From Exophiala sp. HKRS030 (taxonomy: Eukaryota; Ascomycota; Eurotiomycetes; Chaetothyriales; Herpotrichiellaceae), in NCBI GenBank assembly GCA_023897205.1, contig JAHWDD010000006.1, forward strand, positions 2,542,001 to 2,606,000: DNA of 64,000 nucleotides. The letters run 5' to 3'. Under the pieces are notes generated by a model that worked only from the letters and a program-made list of their open reading frames with translations, was not told the origin of the DNA and ran no database searches. Within the stretch, counting starts at the first letter, position 1; every line of letters starts with the position of its first letter. Of this stretch, positions 10,441 to 21,795 are shown one piece after another. A program made the position numbers and the translations under genes.

Positions 10441-12527
10441 ATGGCGCTAGCCAAGCACGTCGATCCAGACACCATCATCAGCCAGCTCCGGACTAGCAAA
10501 GAGCATTCGCATCGCCATCATCTGCACAGCCAGAATGTGAATTCTACCTTGACGCCGTACTCATCGCGGTACAATGCCCAAGATGAGATCTCCAAGTTCA
10601 AGATCCCGCAGAATGGAGCACCGGTGAGTTCTTCGCCCATTATACACAACTATGACGTTGCCACTACGCAGCAAATACATCCTCCTCCAGCCCAAAAACG
10701 CAAAAGCCCTGATCCTTGAGCTACTGAATCAAATACTCATCCCCAGAAAACAATCTGCTAATCCGCGCACAGGCCGACGCCGTGCACCAACTGCTCAAAG
10801 ACGAACTAGATCTGGATGGCCGGCCCAATCTCAACCTAGCCTCGTTCGTCGGCACATACATGGAGCGCGAAGCCGAGGCGCTGATGATCGAGAACCTGAG
10901 CAAGAACATGTCCGACGCCGACGAGTACCCGGCGATGATGGCAATGCACCAACGCTGCGTCAGCATCCTCGCCCATCTGTGGGGTGTGCAGAAAGGCGAA
11001 ACGGCCGTGGGCAGCGCAACCACGGGCTCGTCCGAGGCCATCCATCTCGGTGGACTGGCGATGAAGCGCAGATGGCAGGAGAAACGCACCGCCGAGGGCA
11101 AGGATACGTCCAAACCGAATATCATCATGGGTTCCAATGCGCAGGTGGCCTTGGAGAAGTTTGCGCGCTACTTCGAGGTCGAGGCCAGGATTCTGCCCGT
11201 GAGTAAGAAGAGTAGCTATCGCTTAGATCCGGCGTTGGTCAAGGAGAATATCGATGAGAATACCATTGGCGTGTTTGTCATACTCGGCAGCACGTATACC
11301 GGTAAGCAAGCCGTCGTCAGATCTAGACTCCCCGTCCATTTCTGCATGTTCTGCCATCAATCCTGTTGCAATTCGAGCTAAAAGAAGGATAACCAGGCCA
11401 CTATGAACCAGTCTGGGAAATCAACGACATCCTAAACGAGTACGAGAAGAAAACCGGCCACGACATCCCGATCCACGTGGACGCCGCGTCGGGCGGGTTC
11501 ATCGCACCCTTCACCGACGCACGCGCCGGCGGACACAAATGGAACTTCGAATGCGCACGAGTCAAATCGATCAACACGAGCGGACACAAATTCGGGCTCG
11601 TGTACGCCGGCGTTGGATGGATCATCTGGCGCGACGAGGAATACCTGCCCAAACACCTGATTTTCGAACTACACTATCTCGGCGGCACGGAGGAGTCGTA
11701 CACACTCAACTTCTCGCGCCCTGGCGCCCAGATCATCGCTCAGTACTACAACCTCATCCATCTGGGCTTTAACGGCTATCGTGCAATCATGGAGAATGCA
11801 TTGCGCAATGCCCGCTTGTTGAGCAAATCGCTCGAGGCCACCGGTTGGTATCAGTGTGTGAGTGACATCCACCGCGTCAAGGGACAGTTCGAGTATCAGG
11901 GAAAACTGGATACCGTGCATGAGAGTGAGGGAACGACGTCGGCTGAGTTCAACGCTGGGTTGCCCGTTGTGGCGTTTCATTTCACACAGGAGTTCAGGGA
12001 TCAGTTTCCCCATATCAAGCAGGAGTCGGTCAGTACGTTGTTGAGGGTCAAGCAGTATATCATTCCGAGTGAGTTGTTCTCCATATCCCGCGCCGCGTCC
12101 TTCCCCTCGGAAATCCCACACCCACATATCTATCTTCGCCTCGCTTCCCTCGTTGTTTTCCTTAAAGCTCCTAGCTCCTAGCTCCTCCAGATGACTGTCC
12201 TACACGGCCTTCTATTCTCGTACAGCACTGACCCATCTACTCATCTCTGCAGACTACCCGCTCCCGCCGAACGAAGAAAAGCAAGAAATCCTGCGCATCG
12301 TGGTGCGCGAGAGCATGAGTCTCGACCTGCTGGACCGGCTGATCAGCGACATCATCGCCGTGACACAGTCGCTCATGGAGTCGGACGCGTTTGATCTGCA
12401 GGCGTTGCAGGGCTCGGCCACGACGATTGAGAAATCCCATGGCTCGGCCGGCGTCTCGGCTAAACATCGCCATAAGCATGGCAGTCGCAGACCGAAGGAG
12501 GATGGCGTTTATAGGGCTGTGTGCTAG
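10441..12527 (+). CDS. GAD1: Glutamate decarboxylase (PLP-dependent, group II)
   Basis: Four exons: 10441-10623, 10773-11301, 11397-12068 and 12253-12527; 552 aa. The introns start GTGAGT, GTAAGC and GTGAGT and all end in AG; frames agree across each. The enzyme converts glutamate to GABA and CO2 in the cytosol and feeds the GABA shunt and acid or oxidative stress response. Characteristic blocks are NLASFVGTYME, TTGSSEAIHLGGLAMK, HVDAASGGFIAPF and the PLP lysine Lys302 in SINTSGHKFGLVY. The C-terminal tail is basic and His-rich (AKHRHKHGSRR). A calmodulin-type regulatory tail is possible but not shown. Length is normal for fungal GADs. A TATA box lies about 195 bp upstream. Confidence 0.96.
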
Positions 12528-13961
12528 ATGGGGTAGCGAGTATCTGTGCGGGGTGGGAGGGTTGCGTACATAATAGGTCAGTTGGGGTTCTTATTGAAAA
12601 GGGGGACTGACTTGCCTGGTCAGTGGTCTGGTAGAGTTCGGATGTAATTTCACATCACGATCATATATGAAAAAGTTTAGATCCCTGGTCCATGGGGCAT
12701 GACAGACGTATCACTTTTATCTGCCTTATGGAAAATGGTCTCGCGATAACCCTGGCTCTCATACCCGTCGATGGCCAAGATTGAGGCTCGAGCAGGAGAT
12801 CTGCATCACTTTGTAGTACCAGCCATCACAAATCGGAAAATCCAACTTCACCATTCTCCCGTTATATCTCCAAGCCGGAAAACGAAAACCCAAACGAAAA
12901 TAGAACATCCCATAGTCGCGCTCGCCCACTGCCATCGGTGACTTCCACCCGATGTCCGACCAAGTAGGTAGCCAGACATGCCACATCTGAGACGAATGAT
13001 GGTCGAAAAAGTGGGCGAAACATAGTGGCCAGCTATAGCTCGTGAAAGTTAGAGGCGCTTTAAGAACGCGCTTATCCCATCTCTAGGGGTCCCCAACACT
13101 TATCTCGTAAGAACGAAAAGTAGGGCCAGAAGAGTTGATGGGGATGCGAAACGCTCGATGCATGGTGTGAAACTCATCACGAGGCTTTGCGGAATAGGAG
13201 TATGTGATCACGTGACTATACGTGAGGGTGACACACCGATTGATGTGGCTTGAGGATAATCGGTAATGATGATGTTGAAGGGTTTCAGCTTGTTGATCGG
13301 ATTCTCATTGAGGAGGCGGAATATGAGGATATGGGAGGACAAATATTGCAGGTCAAGGTTCACAGTGGGAGGTTCGCCCGTGTTGAGAATCAGGCCAGGT
13401 CGTGGGTGCTGGGTGAAGATTAAGAATACCACGCATAGATGGATACCCTGCATGTCACTGTTCGTTCTAAGACAATCAGAAGCAGATGGAAGGTGACCGA
13501 ATGAGTGTATGAATGTTATGCGCACGGACAATCGTGTCATAAGACTATATCTTTGCGGGAAAGGATTGCCATTTTTCTTCAGCAAGCCTAGCTATGTGTG
13601 GGTGGGTGAGGCTTTACGAGAGGTTGTGGTGCTCACTATACTCTTCACCACCAGTTGACTGAAAGCTAAGGTCTTTTTTTGGAGCCCAGTGAGACGTCAC
13701 TAGTTGAAAACAATTCCGTTGGCACCATAAAAGGCTCGAAACTACTTCGGCATTGAAAGTACTCTTGACGTAAGAATCAAGAGGTCTGCCTTTACCCGAT
13801 TGTTCAGGCATTTAGCATGTAGTCGCTGACATAAAGTCACAATAAGGCTTGATTCAGTAAACCTTATAGGCCAATGTCAGTATGTCGAACGCCATCCGGC
13901 CCGTTCCCAATAATCAACCCGAAGCTCAAGCATATTCACGCATTCTGGTTATGAAAATTGT
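12528..13961. other. Intergenic, 1.4 kb, unassigned
   Basis: Leftward frames at 13585-13208 (125 codons) and 12986-12759 (75 codons) are the longest here. Neither has a known motif, a family-like pattern or a clear splice partner. I do not call a gene. Confidence 0.5.
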
Positions 13962-14680
13962 CTATTCTTGCGCATCATCTTCTTTCTTCAATGGCTGTTT
14001 CCCATCAGATGTCGAGCCTGTTTCTTGTGTCTGATCTTGGGGACGCCACCTGCGAAATGGACCTTGAGTGGCATTTTCCTGTGTCGGGTATTCAGCTTGC
14101 TGTTTTCTTTTCTTGATGTTGAAGTTTAACTCACAATGAATGTTTCTTCGATAGATTCCTGGGAATTGTGTTCCCAACGTCTTGGTCCTGAGTACGCAGC
14201 GCTTAAAACCGGAGGAATGCCGTTAATCCTTCTGATTGGGGTTTTACCATCTTGACCCCATATAAACCGATGTCGAATACAAGAAGCGATCTTGCTGCCA
14301 TCATCTGTGTATTGACAATGAACGCAATTATCATCGTCCCAATCCAGCTCTGCTTGTACGTTCTCTGGATCGTCCGCTTCGATTGGCTTGTCGAAATCAT
14401 AAGCAAAAATGATCGGCGTTTTATCATCGGTTTCGGATGGAGACTGCAGCCGTCTCTTGACTGGTCGACGGGTCTGAGACGGGCCTGGAATGACCGGAGG
14501 ACTAGGTCTGGGTGGAATCGAGGTGGAGATATCGTCGACGGGATTTAGGACAATTTTCAGCCAGCCGGCCGTCGTCCTTGGGTCAGGTCCAGAATCATCC
14601 GCAGTCTTGATCCGTGGACGTGCAAGTCTGGCGGTGGACGTAGCTTTTCTGGATCTGCGGGAATTTGCCTTGGGTAACAT
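13962..14680 (-). CDS. Hypothetical acidic/basic disordered protein
   Basis: Minimum model: exon 14680-14135, a 56-nt intron 14134-14079 (GTGAGT donor, GCTGAAT branch site, CACAG acceptor) and exon 14078-13962; 220 aa. The N-terminus is Arg/Ser/Lys-rich with an RRPVKRR nuclear-localisation-like cluster. The middle has a Trp/Asp-rich acidic part (ELDWDDDNCVHCQYTDD) with CxxC and further Cys and His residues (SCIRHRF), so metal binding is possible. The tail is Gln/Lys/Asp-rich. An upstream exon 14946-14787 joined by an intron 14786-14689 (GTGAGT donor) stays in frame and would give 276 aa, so the start is uncertain. No family was recognised. Confidence 0.55.
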
Positions 14681-14946
14681 CTCTAGGGCTATAAATGAAG
14701 ATGCGAAAGAACCATGCTCGGCGAGAGTTTGTTTTGCATGGATAACACATTTGTTGAATAATAGTATGGAAATACCAGAGACTCACCTACGTATCTCGCA
14801 AGAAAGACCAGGCTGGAGAAAGTCAAATTCCAGAAGAAGGTCCCACGATTTGCTTGCCAAAACTTGAGGCAGTTACGAGTCATTCTTTTGATTCTGCTGC
14901 TGGGAGCAGGACGATGAATGAAGGAGCTTGCAAGTGAAGGCATCAT

Positions 14947-15370
14947 GAGGACTACAAGCCTCGCTGTGGTCTCGTCAATCTGAGGTATGCCCCTTCAATG
15001 GCCTAAGCGGTCGCATTCTCGAGACAGCATATATTTGTTTGTTCGTAAGTTAAAAGCTTTTAGTCAAGGATTAGTTACAGATGGAAAAACGGCTTCTGGC
15101 GAGTTTACACTTGATGTTGTTTTCCTTCGCCAAGCCCAATGGTTGCGTTGAATTCTATTGGCTAAATGCAACCACCATCCTCTCACCTCTAAACTCCAGC
15201 CTGTTACGCCGAAAGATATCTAGCATGTGATACAAGGCATCAGACAACCAGCCTTGATTCCTGTGAGCCTCAAGAGCATTGAGACTGCAATATTCGTCTC
15301 TGATCACCATCACCCCGTTTCAGAATCTAGAAGGCCAACCAGAATCTCATCCCAGGTCTAGCAACTCAGC
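14947..15370. promoter_or_regulatory. Divergent promoter region
   Basis: About 420 bp lie between the leftward unknown gene and rightward atg12. It should contain both promoters. No strong element is seen. Confidence 0.4.
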
Positions 15371-16077
15371 ATGTCATCACAATCATCCCTTCCACAAGGA
15401 CCGTCCTCTTCACGGGCAAATGTCTCTCGCTCTGATCCGCCTGATGCCACAAGTGAAGCGTCTACGCCTGATGGCGATGATGGCGACCAAGACGACGAAA
15501 CCGCGGGAGGAGATTTACCAATGAGCATGAGTGCCAGTGTCATCTTGACCAATCTACCTAAAGACGCCAGTGAAGCACTGAGTCTGGTAGATGACCTGGA
15601 CAATTTCAAAGGTAGGTAGTACTTTTTTGGGAAGTCTGGGCCTTATGTTGAAGGGCATTGAGGATATACACCTGTTTTGATATTGGAAACGGCATCCCAT
15701 ACTAACAGCATGGTCCCTTGAACAGTTTCCGTGCGCTTCCAACCGATTGGATCAGCACCTATCTTGAAACAAAAGGTCTTTAAGATCAGTGCTTCATCTC
15801 GATTTAGCGTTGTCTTGAATTTCCTACGAAAGAAAATTGGCGTCAAGGAAGGCGATGGTTTGTTCCTCTACATCAACAACGTGTTTGCTCCGGGACTAGA
15901 TGAAGGGGTTGGAAATTTGTACAGAGTGAGTTTGCCATATGTTTGACTTGGGTGACACTGAAGTCGAGAATACATTTGGCAGGCTTCGGAAATGCTGACT
16001 TGTTGATTAATATCTAGTGCTTCAAAGTCGACGATCAGTTGATCGTGAGCTATGCTACAACGCCGGCTTTTGGTTGA
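15371..16077 (+). CDS. atg12: Ubiquitin-like autophagy protein Atg12
   Basis: Three exons: 15371-15611, 15726-15925 and 16018-16077; 166 aa, with consistent phases across both introns. The first ~50 residues are a Ser/Asp-rich disordered tail. The ubiquitin fold follows ([53 protein letters not shown]). The last exon encodes [19 protein letters not shown], ending in the C-terminal Gly166 that Atg7 activates and that is conjugated to Atg5. The Atg12-Atg5-Atg16 complex acts as E3 for Atg8 lipidation in autophagosome formation. The final Trp/Gly-type ending of the family is present as Ala-Phe-Gly. Atg12 converges with panB, with stop codons only about 85 bp apart. Confidence 0.95.
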
Positions 16078-16161
16078 GGGTATCCTGTTGCTCTTGATAA
16101 ACCATTACTCCTACAAATGCACAAGGTCAAATCAGAAAAGCCTCCTCCTCAATCGACATGA

Positions 16162-17193
16162 CTATGAGGACTGAATAGCAGCCCTGAAAGCTTCGGTCAC
16201 TTTGGCATCGCTCTTGTACACATGCTGAGGACCAGGATACGACCTATCGGTAACCTCATCCTTGTACTGCTTGATGGCGGCCAGACCGGTTTCCCACATG
16301 GAACCATATTTTTTGACAAACTTGGGCATGAAAGCGTCTGGTGGTCGAATGCCGATCATGTCTATCTGTACCAAAACCTGACCACTGGTCTTATTCCCAG
16401 CACCAATGCCGATGGTGGGAATGTTCAAAGCATTGGTTACCTCCTCGGCGATGTCGGAGGGTACACATTCTAGTACGACAGCATAGGCTCCAGCTTCTTC
16501 AACGGCTTTTGCATCTTTTAGCAGAGCCATGGCCTTATCAAGAGTGTTTCCCTGAACCTTGAAACCACCCAGAGCATGTTGACGTTGTGGAGTCAGACCA
16601 ATATGTGCGACTAGAGGAATACCTGCTGTGGTAATCTTCTTGATAGCTGGAGCCATCTCGGCACCACCTTCGAGTTTGACACTCTGCATGCGACCCTCCT
16701 TGACCATGCGAATGGCACTTGCCAGGGCCTGCTCCGGGGATATCTCGTATGAACCCATGGGAAGATCACCAACTGTAAATGAACGATTGACAGCTCGACT
16801 GACTGCACGAGCGGACATGATCATTTCGTCAAGAGTGACTTCAGATGTATCTGGCATGCCTAGAGATACCATGGCGAGCGAATCCCCCACCAATATCATA
16901 TCCATGCCTGCTTCTTGAGCGATGAGAGCCGAGGGAAAATTATGTGCTGTCAACATTGTGATTGGGGTTTTTTCTAAGTGCATCTTTTGTAGAGTTTGAA
17001 TGGTGACAGGCTTCTGACCACGACCCATAAGGGTGGGTGTCGAAGGGGCATGTGAGCTCAATCGAATCTGCTGCCATTGCTGCCATTGCTGAGGTTGTAA
17101 TGAGGTTCTGGGAGAGGTTGTGATAGAGGATGCTTTTGTTATGAAAGATTGTCTGAACGTTGGGACTCGGGTGAGGGAGGCCAACGAGGCCAT
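16162..17193 (-). CDS. panB: Ketopantoate hydroxymethyltransferase (PanB)
   Basis: Single exon, 343 aa. The enzyme transfers a hydroxymethyl group from methylene-tetrahydrofolate to alpha-ketoisovalerate, the first step of pantothenate and CoA synthesis. The first ~45 residues are Ser/Thr/Arg/Gln-rich, consistent with mitochondrial import as in other fungal PanB proteins. Conserved blocks are ITMLTAHNFPSA, DMILVGDSLAMVSLG (Mg-binding Asp and Ser), KLEGG, VAHIGLTPQ, ECVPSDIAEEVT and IPTIGIGAG. Length is typical. A Gln/Trp repeat (QPQQWQQWQQ) sits in the transit region and is probably neutral. It converges with atg12, so their 3' UTRs probably overlap. Confidence 0.95.
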   Translation of the reverse strand: MASLASLTRVPTFRQSFITKASSITTSPRTSLQPQQWQQWQQIRLSSHAPSTPTLMGRGQKPVTIQTLQKMHLEKTPITMLTAHNFPSALIAQEAGMDMILVGDSLAMVSLGMPDTSEVTLDEMIMSARAVSRAVNRSFTVGDLPMGSYEISPEQALASAIRMVKEGRMQSVKLEGGAEMAPAIKKITTAGIPLVAHIGLTPQRQHALGGFKVQGNTLDKAMALLKDAKAVEEAGAYAVVLECVPSDIAEEVTNALNIPTIGIGAGNKTSGQVLVQIDMIGIRPPDAFMPKFVKKYGSMWETGLAAIKQYKDEVTDRSYPGPQHVYKSDAKVTEAFRAAIQSS

Positions 17194-18849
17194 GGTTGTT
17201 CAGCCTGGGGCGTTGTTGAAGAGATGGAGACGAGGAGGGTATGGCGAGATAGAAAGAGATTGAAGATGTCCGTGAGTCATGTCTGTTTGTTTTTTGTCAG
17301 CGGTCCAAGGGTGTTTTTATTGATCGTCGTGCTGAATTGTATATGCGTAAATCTGAGATGGGGAAAAATGTGGTGCCTTAGAGTGCGGTAGAGTGCAGTG
17401 CAGGCCAGATCACACATGGACCTCGGTGTTTTCTTTGGGAGAACCTGGAGAAGCCGCAGCCAGTGCCGCAGCAGGGAAGCCCTGCCGTGCCCTACCGCGC
17501 CCTACCTCAGGTAACGAGCTGCAAAGGCCGTAAAAAGAGGGTTTTGTTTGTTCGGCTACTCAGCCGGGGCCTTGGGTGCATTTTCTGCTCAATGCGGTTT
17601 AGGGAAGCACCTGGAATCCGGAGTAACTTGGGCGGGACTTGGGGAGTGGCGACAGTATTCTTTCTACAGTAGTTACTAGGTAGTTAGTTACATGGTACTT
17701 AGTGACCTTGACGAGCCGAGGCCAGATGACTTTTCTTTCTTTACCCGAATGACGGGGAAAATGTCGTAAGTGAGGGCTATCTGATTACGAGCCGTGTGAA
17801 GCAGAGTTGAGTCTGGTTGACTCATCTTTGGTCTCTTCCCCTAGTCGTTTGTACTAAATTGATATGTATGACCTTGCTTGGTCAACGGCCGACATCCCCC
17901 ATTGTGACAAACTGTAGGTGCTGATCACATTAATTTAGAGGAGAAGAGTGCCTAGGTAGACAGTAGGTAGGGGCTAGGCACATGACCACCCATCTTCCAA
18001 AATGGCGGGGTGAGCCTAAGGGTCATCCCACCCAGTGAGCCCAAGTGAGCCCCACGTTGGTGTTGCCTAAGAGTGACAAGTCAGTTAGTTTGGGCGGCAG
18101 GAGTGACTGGCAAAGTCCCCGGAGGTTTACGACAATGATGCCTGAGGACCTAGTTGTTTAGTTATTAGGGAGGTACAGTAGCTGTGTCCGTGCCGTGTCC
18201 AACCATTCTCCCCCACTCTAACTAACTAGCTTGGTCACTCCCTCCTTGAATGACTCGGTGCATGTGCCCCTCAACCGGCTGACTACCTCCTGCCTACGGA
18301 GGAGTTAGTTAACTACCTGAGTTAGGTACCTACTTACTACGGAGTACGGAGTACTTACTGTAGCCAAGCCCGTACTATACTTGATTGCACAGAGTTAAGT
18401 GATCCCTGCCCCGTCCTGCGCTCATCATCCCACCTACGGGCACCACCAACCATCACCACAACTTCAACACGTTTGATCCCGACTTTGTTGTCAACTTGTG
18501 ATATACAACTCCCTACTCTTCTCCCTTCACTTCCTCATACTCTTGACTACTCAAGCCAACGTGTTCACCGTTCAAGTTCAACGGCTACTTCACACAAAGA
18601 CAAATCACACTTCTACAGGACCCGTGACTCCCATCTTTCCGATCCAACTCCGTCCTTCCCAACACGTTCCGATTTCGCTTCCACATTGCCACCACCTTTG
18701 AACTGCGCTCGTACATGGTCAAATTCGACTGATTCAACCTTTTAACTACATCTTGGACTTCCATTACTGGTTCCAGAGCCACGTTATACCCTTAGGGGAT
18801 TGAGATTTGATTACATCTCCAGAAAAAGACACCCAGAAGGCGAGTCATA
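17194..18849. other. Intergenic, 1.65 kb, motif-rich
   Basis: Upstream of both panB (minus) and ubc8 (plus). It is rich in short TAGTTAGTTA and CCTAGGTAG-like strings, with a tandem TACGGAGTACGGAGTAC at 18338-18354. No coding exon is supported. Confidence 0.6.
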
Positions 18850-19605
18850 ATGAGTAGTCCGAAGCGGAGGATAGAGACGGATGTCATGAAACTCATGATG
18901 AGTGATTATGAAGTAACGCTGGTCAATGACAACATGCAAGAGTTTTACGTCATCTTCAAAGGACCCACGGAAAGTAAGAGCATGACTATCACGATAACCA
19001 CTACCACCACATTATTGGAAAGAGACGAAGTTTGGTGACTGACGAGATGTGGTTTACAGCACCTTTCTCGGATGGCAAATGGAAAGTCCACGTCGAACTG
19101 CCGGATCAATATCCTTACAAATCTCCATCCATCGGCTTCGTCAATCGAATCTTCCACCCCAATATTGATGAATTGTAGGTGCATGTTTTGAGGACAAGAC
19201 GTCTGTTGTATATTGCTAATGTGGTACCTTAGGTCGGGTTCAGTGTGTTTAGATGTCATCAATCAGACGTGGTCTCCCATGTTTGATATGATCAACATCT
19301 TCGAAGTCTTTCTTCCACAACTGCTGAGATATCCCAATCCAACCGATCCTCTAAATGGAGAGGCGGCTGCTCTATTGATGAGAGAACCTAGGAGTTATGA
19401 TGCAAGGGTAAAGGGTAAGTTTGATGATCTTGGTTCTTTACTAGACTATGGACTCAAGTTTACAGAATACGTCAATCAATATGCCACAAACATTCACGAT
19501 GATGCCGACGAAGAAGAAGGCGAGACAGATGGAGAACTAAGCGAGGTGGAAGACTTCAACAGTGATGGCGAAGATGAGCCAGCTGGTAAACTGGAAGATG
19601 TCTGA
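18850..19605 (+). CDS. ubc8: Ubiquitin-conjugating enzyme E2, Ubc8/UBE2H type
   Basis: Four exons: 18850-18973, 19060-19174, 19233-19414 and 19466-19605; 186 aa. The UBC core reads [31 protein letters not shown] (completed by splicing), PYKSPSIGF and FHPNIDE. The active-site Cys85 lies in [15 protein letters not shown]. The acidic C-terminal tail ([19 protein letters not shown]) is the hallmark of Ubc8. In yeast Ubc8 works with the GID/CTLH E3 ligase to degrade gluconeogenic enzymes after glucose addition. The third intron (19415-19465, 51 nt, GTAAGT...TTTACAG) is a multiple of three with no stop. Removing it gives the family-like VKEYVNQYA, while retaining it would add 17 residues. Confidence 0.94.
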
Positions 19606-20859
19606 GTCTGGAGCCTCGGCGTCGGATTGATATTGATATGGGATCGACTTTGGTGCAAGGCAACTTCTTTGATACAAGGTCTCAAGGCGTAAGAATTTGA
19701 TCATTCAGCGACAGGGGCTGAGGACCGTCATGTCTTTTTTGTCAGGGTTGATTCATCTGTTGGTGCTCTGAGGGCTTTGGTAGTAGCTAACATGTGTCAA
19801 GGCATGAATGAGAATCTCCAGATTTGGTAATATTTTGACTTGATTCGATGTTCTCAAGTTGTCTTGTCGGCAGAGGACAATGTCCTTGTGGATAGATCCC
19901 TCGTGATCCCTCGTGATCCCTCGTGATCCCTCGTGATCCCTCGTGATCCAGATAATGACTTTGGTAGACTCTTGGGAGGCACTTTAGTCCGTTGTCTTGC
20001 CGCTGTCGTTAGTCGGTCACTAAACAAAGTTGAGCAGTATTTCCACCAATCAGCTAGTCATATGAGTAACTATTTAGTTTACCTCATTTAGTTATTTCCG
20101 AGCCCATATGCACAGACCATTCCTGGAGTCACGATAACGAATATCGATATTACAGACTAGGTGACAGAGTATCTCCGAACGAGGCTCCACATGTCGAGAG
20201 CTGAAAGACCCTAGAAGGTCACAGGACTTCCCAGCCACGCGCGCTACAAGGTCCACAGAAGTCGATAGTGACCACGACCTAACCACCGACCGGGAACTAC
20301 TACGTACCGTGTACGTACTACGGAGTACGTACCTATTATCCGTACTACGTCAAGGCTTAGGTAAGCCACTCAAGTCCCGTGCCTCGTGCCTCCCTTAACG
20401 AGTAGTTCCGGTTTTGCACAATCAGTGTGTCACTCCTTCCCACAATCGCACCACTCGAGCTCGTCATGTTGAAATGCTTCTTGTTCCACAGCCATCCAAC
20501 CCAACCCTACCCTTGGTTCACTTCCTTACCAGTTCTTCATCTCCTCCTCGTACTACGAGCTCTCAATTTTCATTGCCTATGTATTGATTGATCATCTACG
20601 ACGACAGTCTTGTATGACGCGTGTGCGACAGGCAGTCACAAAACCCTGAAACACCAGGCCCGCTCCTCCAAATCCTCACACGCTCCCTCCTCCCTCCCTG
20701 CCCTCGCACCACCACCCTCACTATTGCTGTCGCCTGTGTACCTCCCCTTCATCGTCCCTTATTCTTTCTTGACCCTCAACCTATGGCTATTAGAATCATC
20801 GGAACAACTACCACCTGAGACACTCATCATACATCCTGACCACCTTCGAGCTCACTTCC
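19606..20859. other. Intergenic, 1.25 kb, with tandem repeat
   Basis: Between ubc8 and the F-box/RPEL gene, both rightward. It contains a perfect 10-bp tandem repeat (own entry) and a near-palindromic TACGGAGTA motif around 20311-20332. No gene is seen. Confidence 0.6.
19901..19950. repeat. 10-bp tandem repeat, five copies
   Basis: The unit TCGTGATCCC is repeated five times, four exact and the last ending in A. The preceding GATAGATCCC is a degenerate copy. It lies about 300 bp downstream of ubc8. Confidence 0.95.
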
Positions 20860-21795
20860 ATGATACCTCCACAACACCATTCACTTCTTGTCCCAACATC
20901 ACTACCATCTCTCCCACCTGAAGTCCTCCTCCTGATCTTCTCGTATCTCGAGGTCTACGATTTACTCCAAACCAGCCGCACATGTCGCGCACTCCGTATA
21001 TTAGCCTGCGATCCTCTACTACATCTTAAGCGGCTACACCAAGCTTCCTACACCCTCTCATGGGCCCTCTCTCGATGCCCTCCCAAGTCTTCGCTATCCC
21101 CACCGCACGCAAGGATCTACATCAGTAAACGCTACGTGATAGCGCTGCAAGTTCAAAGATCCTTAATGCGCAATCGTGTCAGCCGCAGACTTGCACGTCG
21201 ACCGTCCCCAGTTGACTTGGTAGAGCGCGGTATTTTACCCAGTACTTGCACCACATATTCGAGTCCTGTATCGCCTGCCCTGATCCAGTTGCAACAGCGT
21301 GTTCAGAAAAGGAAATTGATGGACGGTCTCGGCAAGAAACTCGAGAGAAGACCGAGTGTCAATAGTCTGGTGTCTCTCAACATCATCCCCGCCGAGTGCG
21401 TGCGCCAGAGCGTAAGTCCCGTGATTGTAGCAACCAGGAGGAAAGTCATACGTGAAGGTCTAAAGGACGGTCTTCGAGCCTGGGTCGAAGGCAGAGGTAT
21501 CCAGGCTCAAAAGAAAAGAGCCGATGAGTTTGATATGGCCGAGAGAACCACAGTCAAGAATTTGGTCCGCAGATTTGCTGCCAAGAAACTTGCGATTGAA
21601 TTGGAAGAGAAGGTCGATCTGCTCAGTCTAGAGAAAAAGAGGGCCCAGAGTCGATGGGGTCGGGATGTTGAGATTGCGAGGATTGACGATCACAGGAGGG
21701 AGAGCACTGGAGCTGGGGCCTGTCTTCATCCCACGAGAGCTCACGTCTTGGGCCTAAAGAAGTTTTGGGAAGGTGTTATCAGAGCAGCCAGTTGA
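20860..21795 (+). CDS. F-box protein with RPEL repeats
   Basis: Single exon, 311 aa. An F-box sits at about residues 16-58 (LPPEVLLLIFSYL, then LLQTSRTCRALRIL), the Skp1-binding motif of SCF ubiquitin ligases. Two clear RPEL repeats follow: residues 109-127 (RRLARRPSPVDLVERGILP) and 159-177 (KKLERRPSVNSLVSLNIIP). RPEL motifs bind G-actin in animal MRTF and Phactr proteins. A degenerate third unit may lie near residues 190-215 (VIREGLKDGLRAWVEGRGI). The C-terminal part is basic and predicted helical (RRFAAKKLAIELEEKV). The combination suggests a substrate or sensor protein linking actin monomers to ubiquitination. That is inference; only the motifs are visible. The start is supported by the F-box position. 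Confidence 0.75.
   Translation: MIPPQHHSLLVPTSLPSLPPEVLLLIFSYLEVYDLLQTSRTCRALRILACDPLLHLKRLHQASYTLSWALSRCPPKSSLSPPHARIYISKRYVIALQVQRSLMRNRVSRRLARRPSPVDLVERGILPSTCTTYSSPVSPALIQLQQRVQKRKLMDGLGKKLERRPSVNSLVSLNIIPAECVRQSVSPVIVATRRKVIREGLKDGLRAWVEGRGIQAQKKRADEFDMAERTTVKNLVRRFAAKKLAIELEEKVDLLSLEKKRAQSRWGRDVEIARIDDHRRESTGAGACLHPTRAHVLGLKKFWEGVIRAAS

Noticed and set aside
14689..14946. Upstream exon of the acidic unknown gene
   Set aside because: Phase and donor fit, but the peptide has no conserved feature; kept only as an alternative start.
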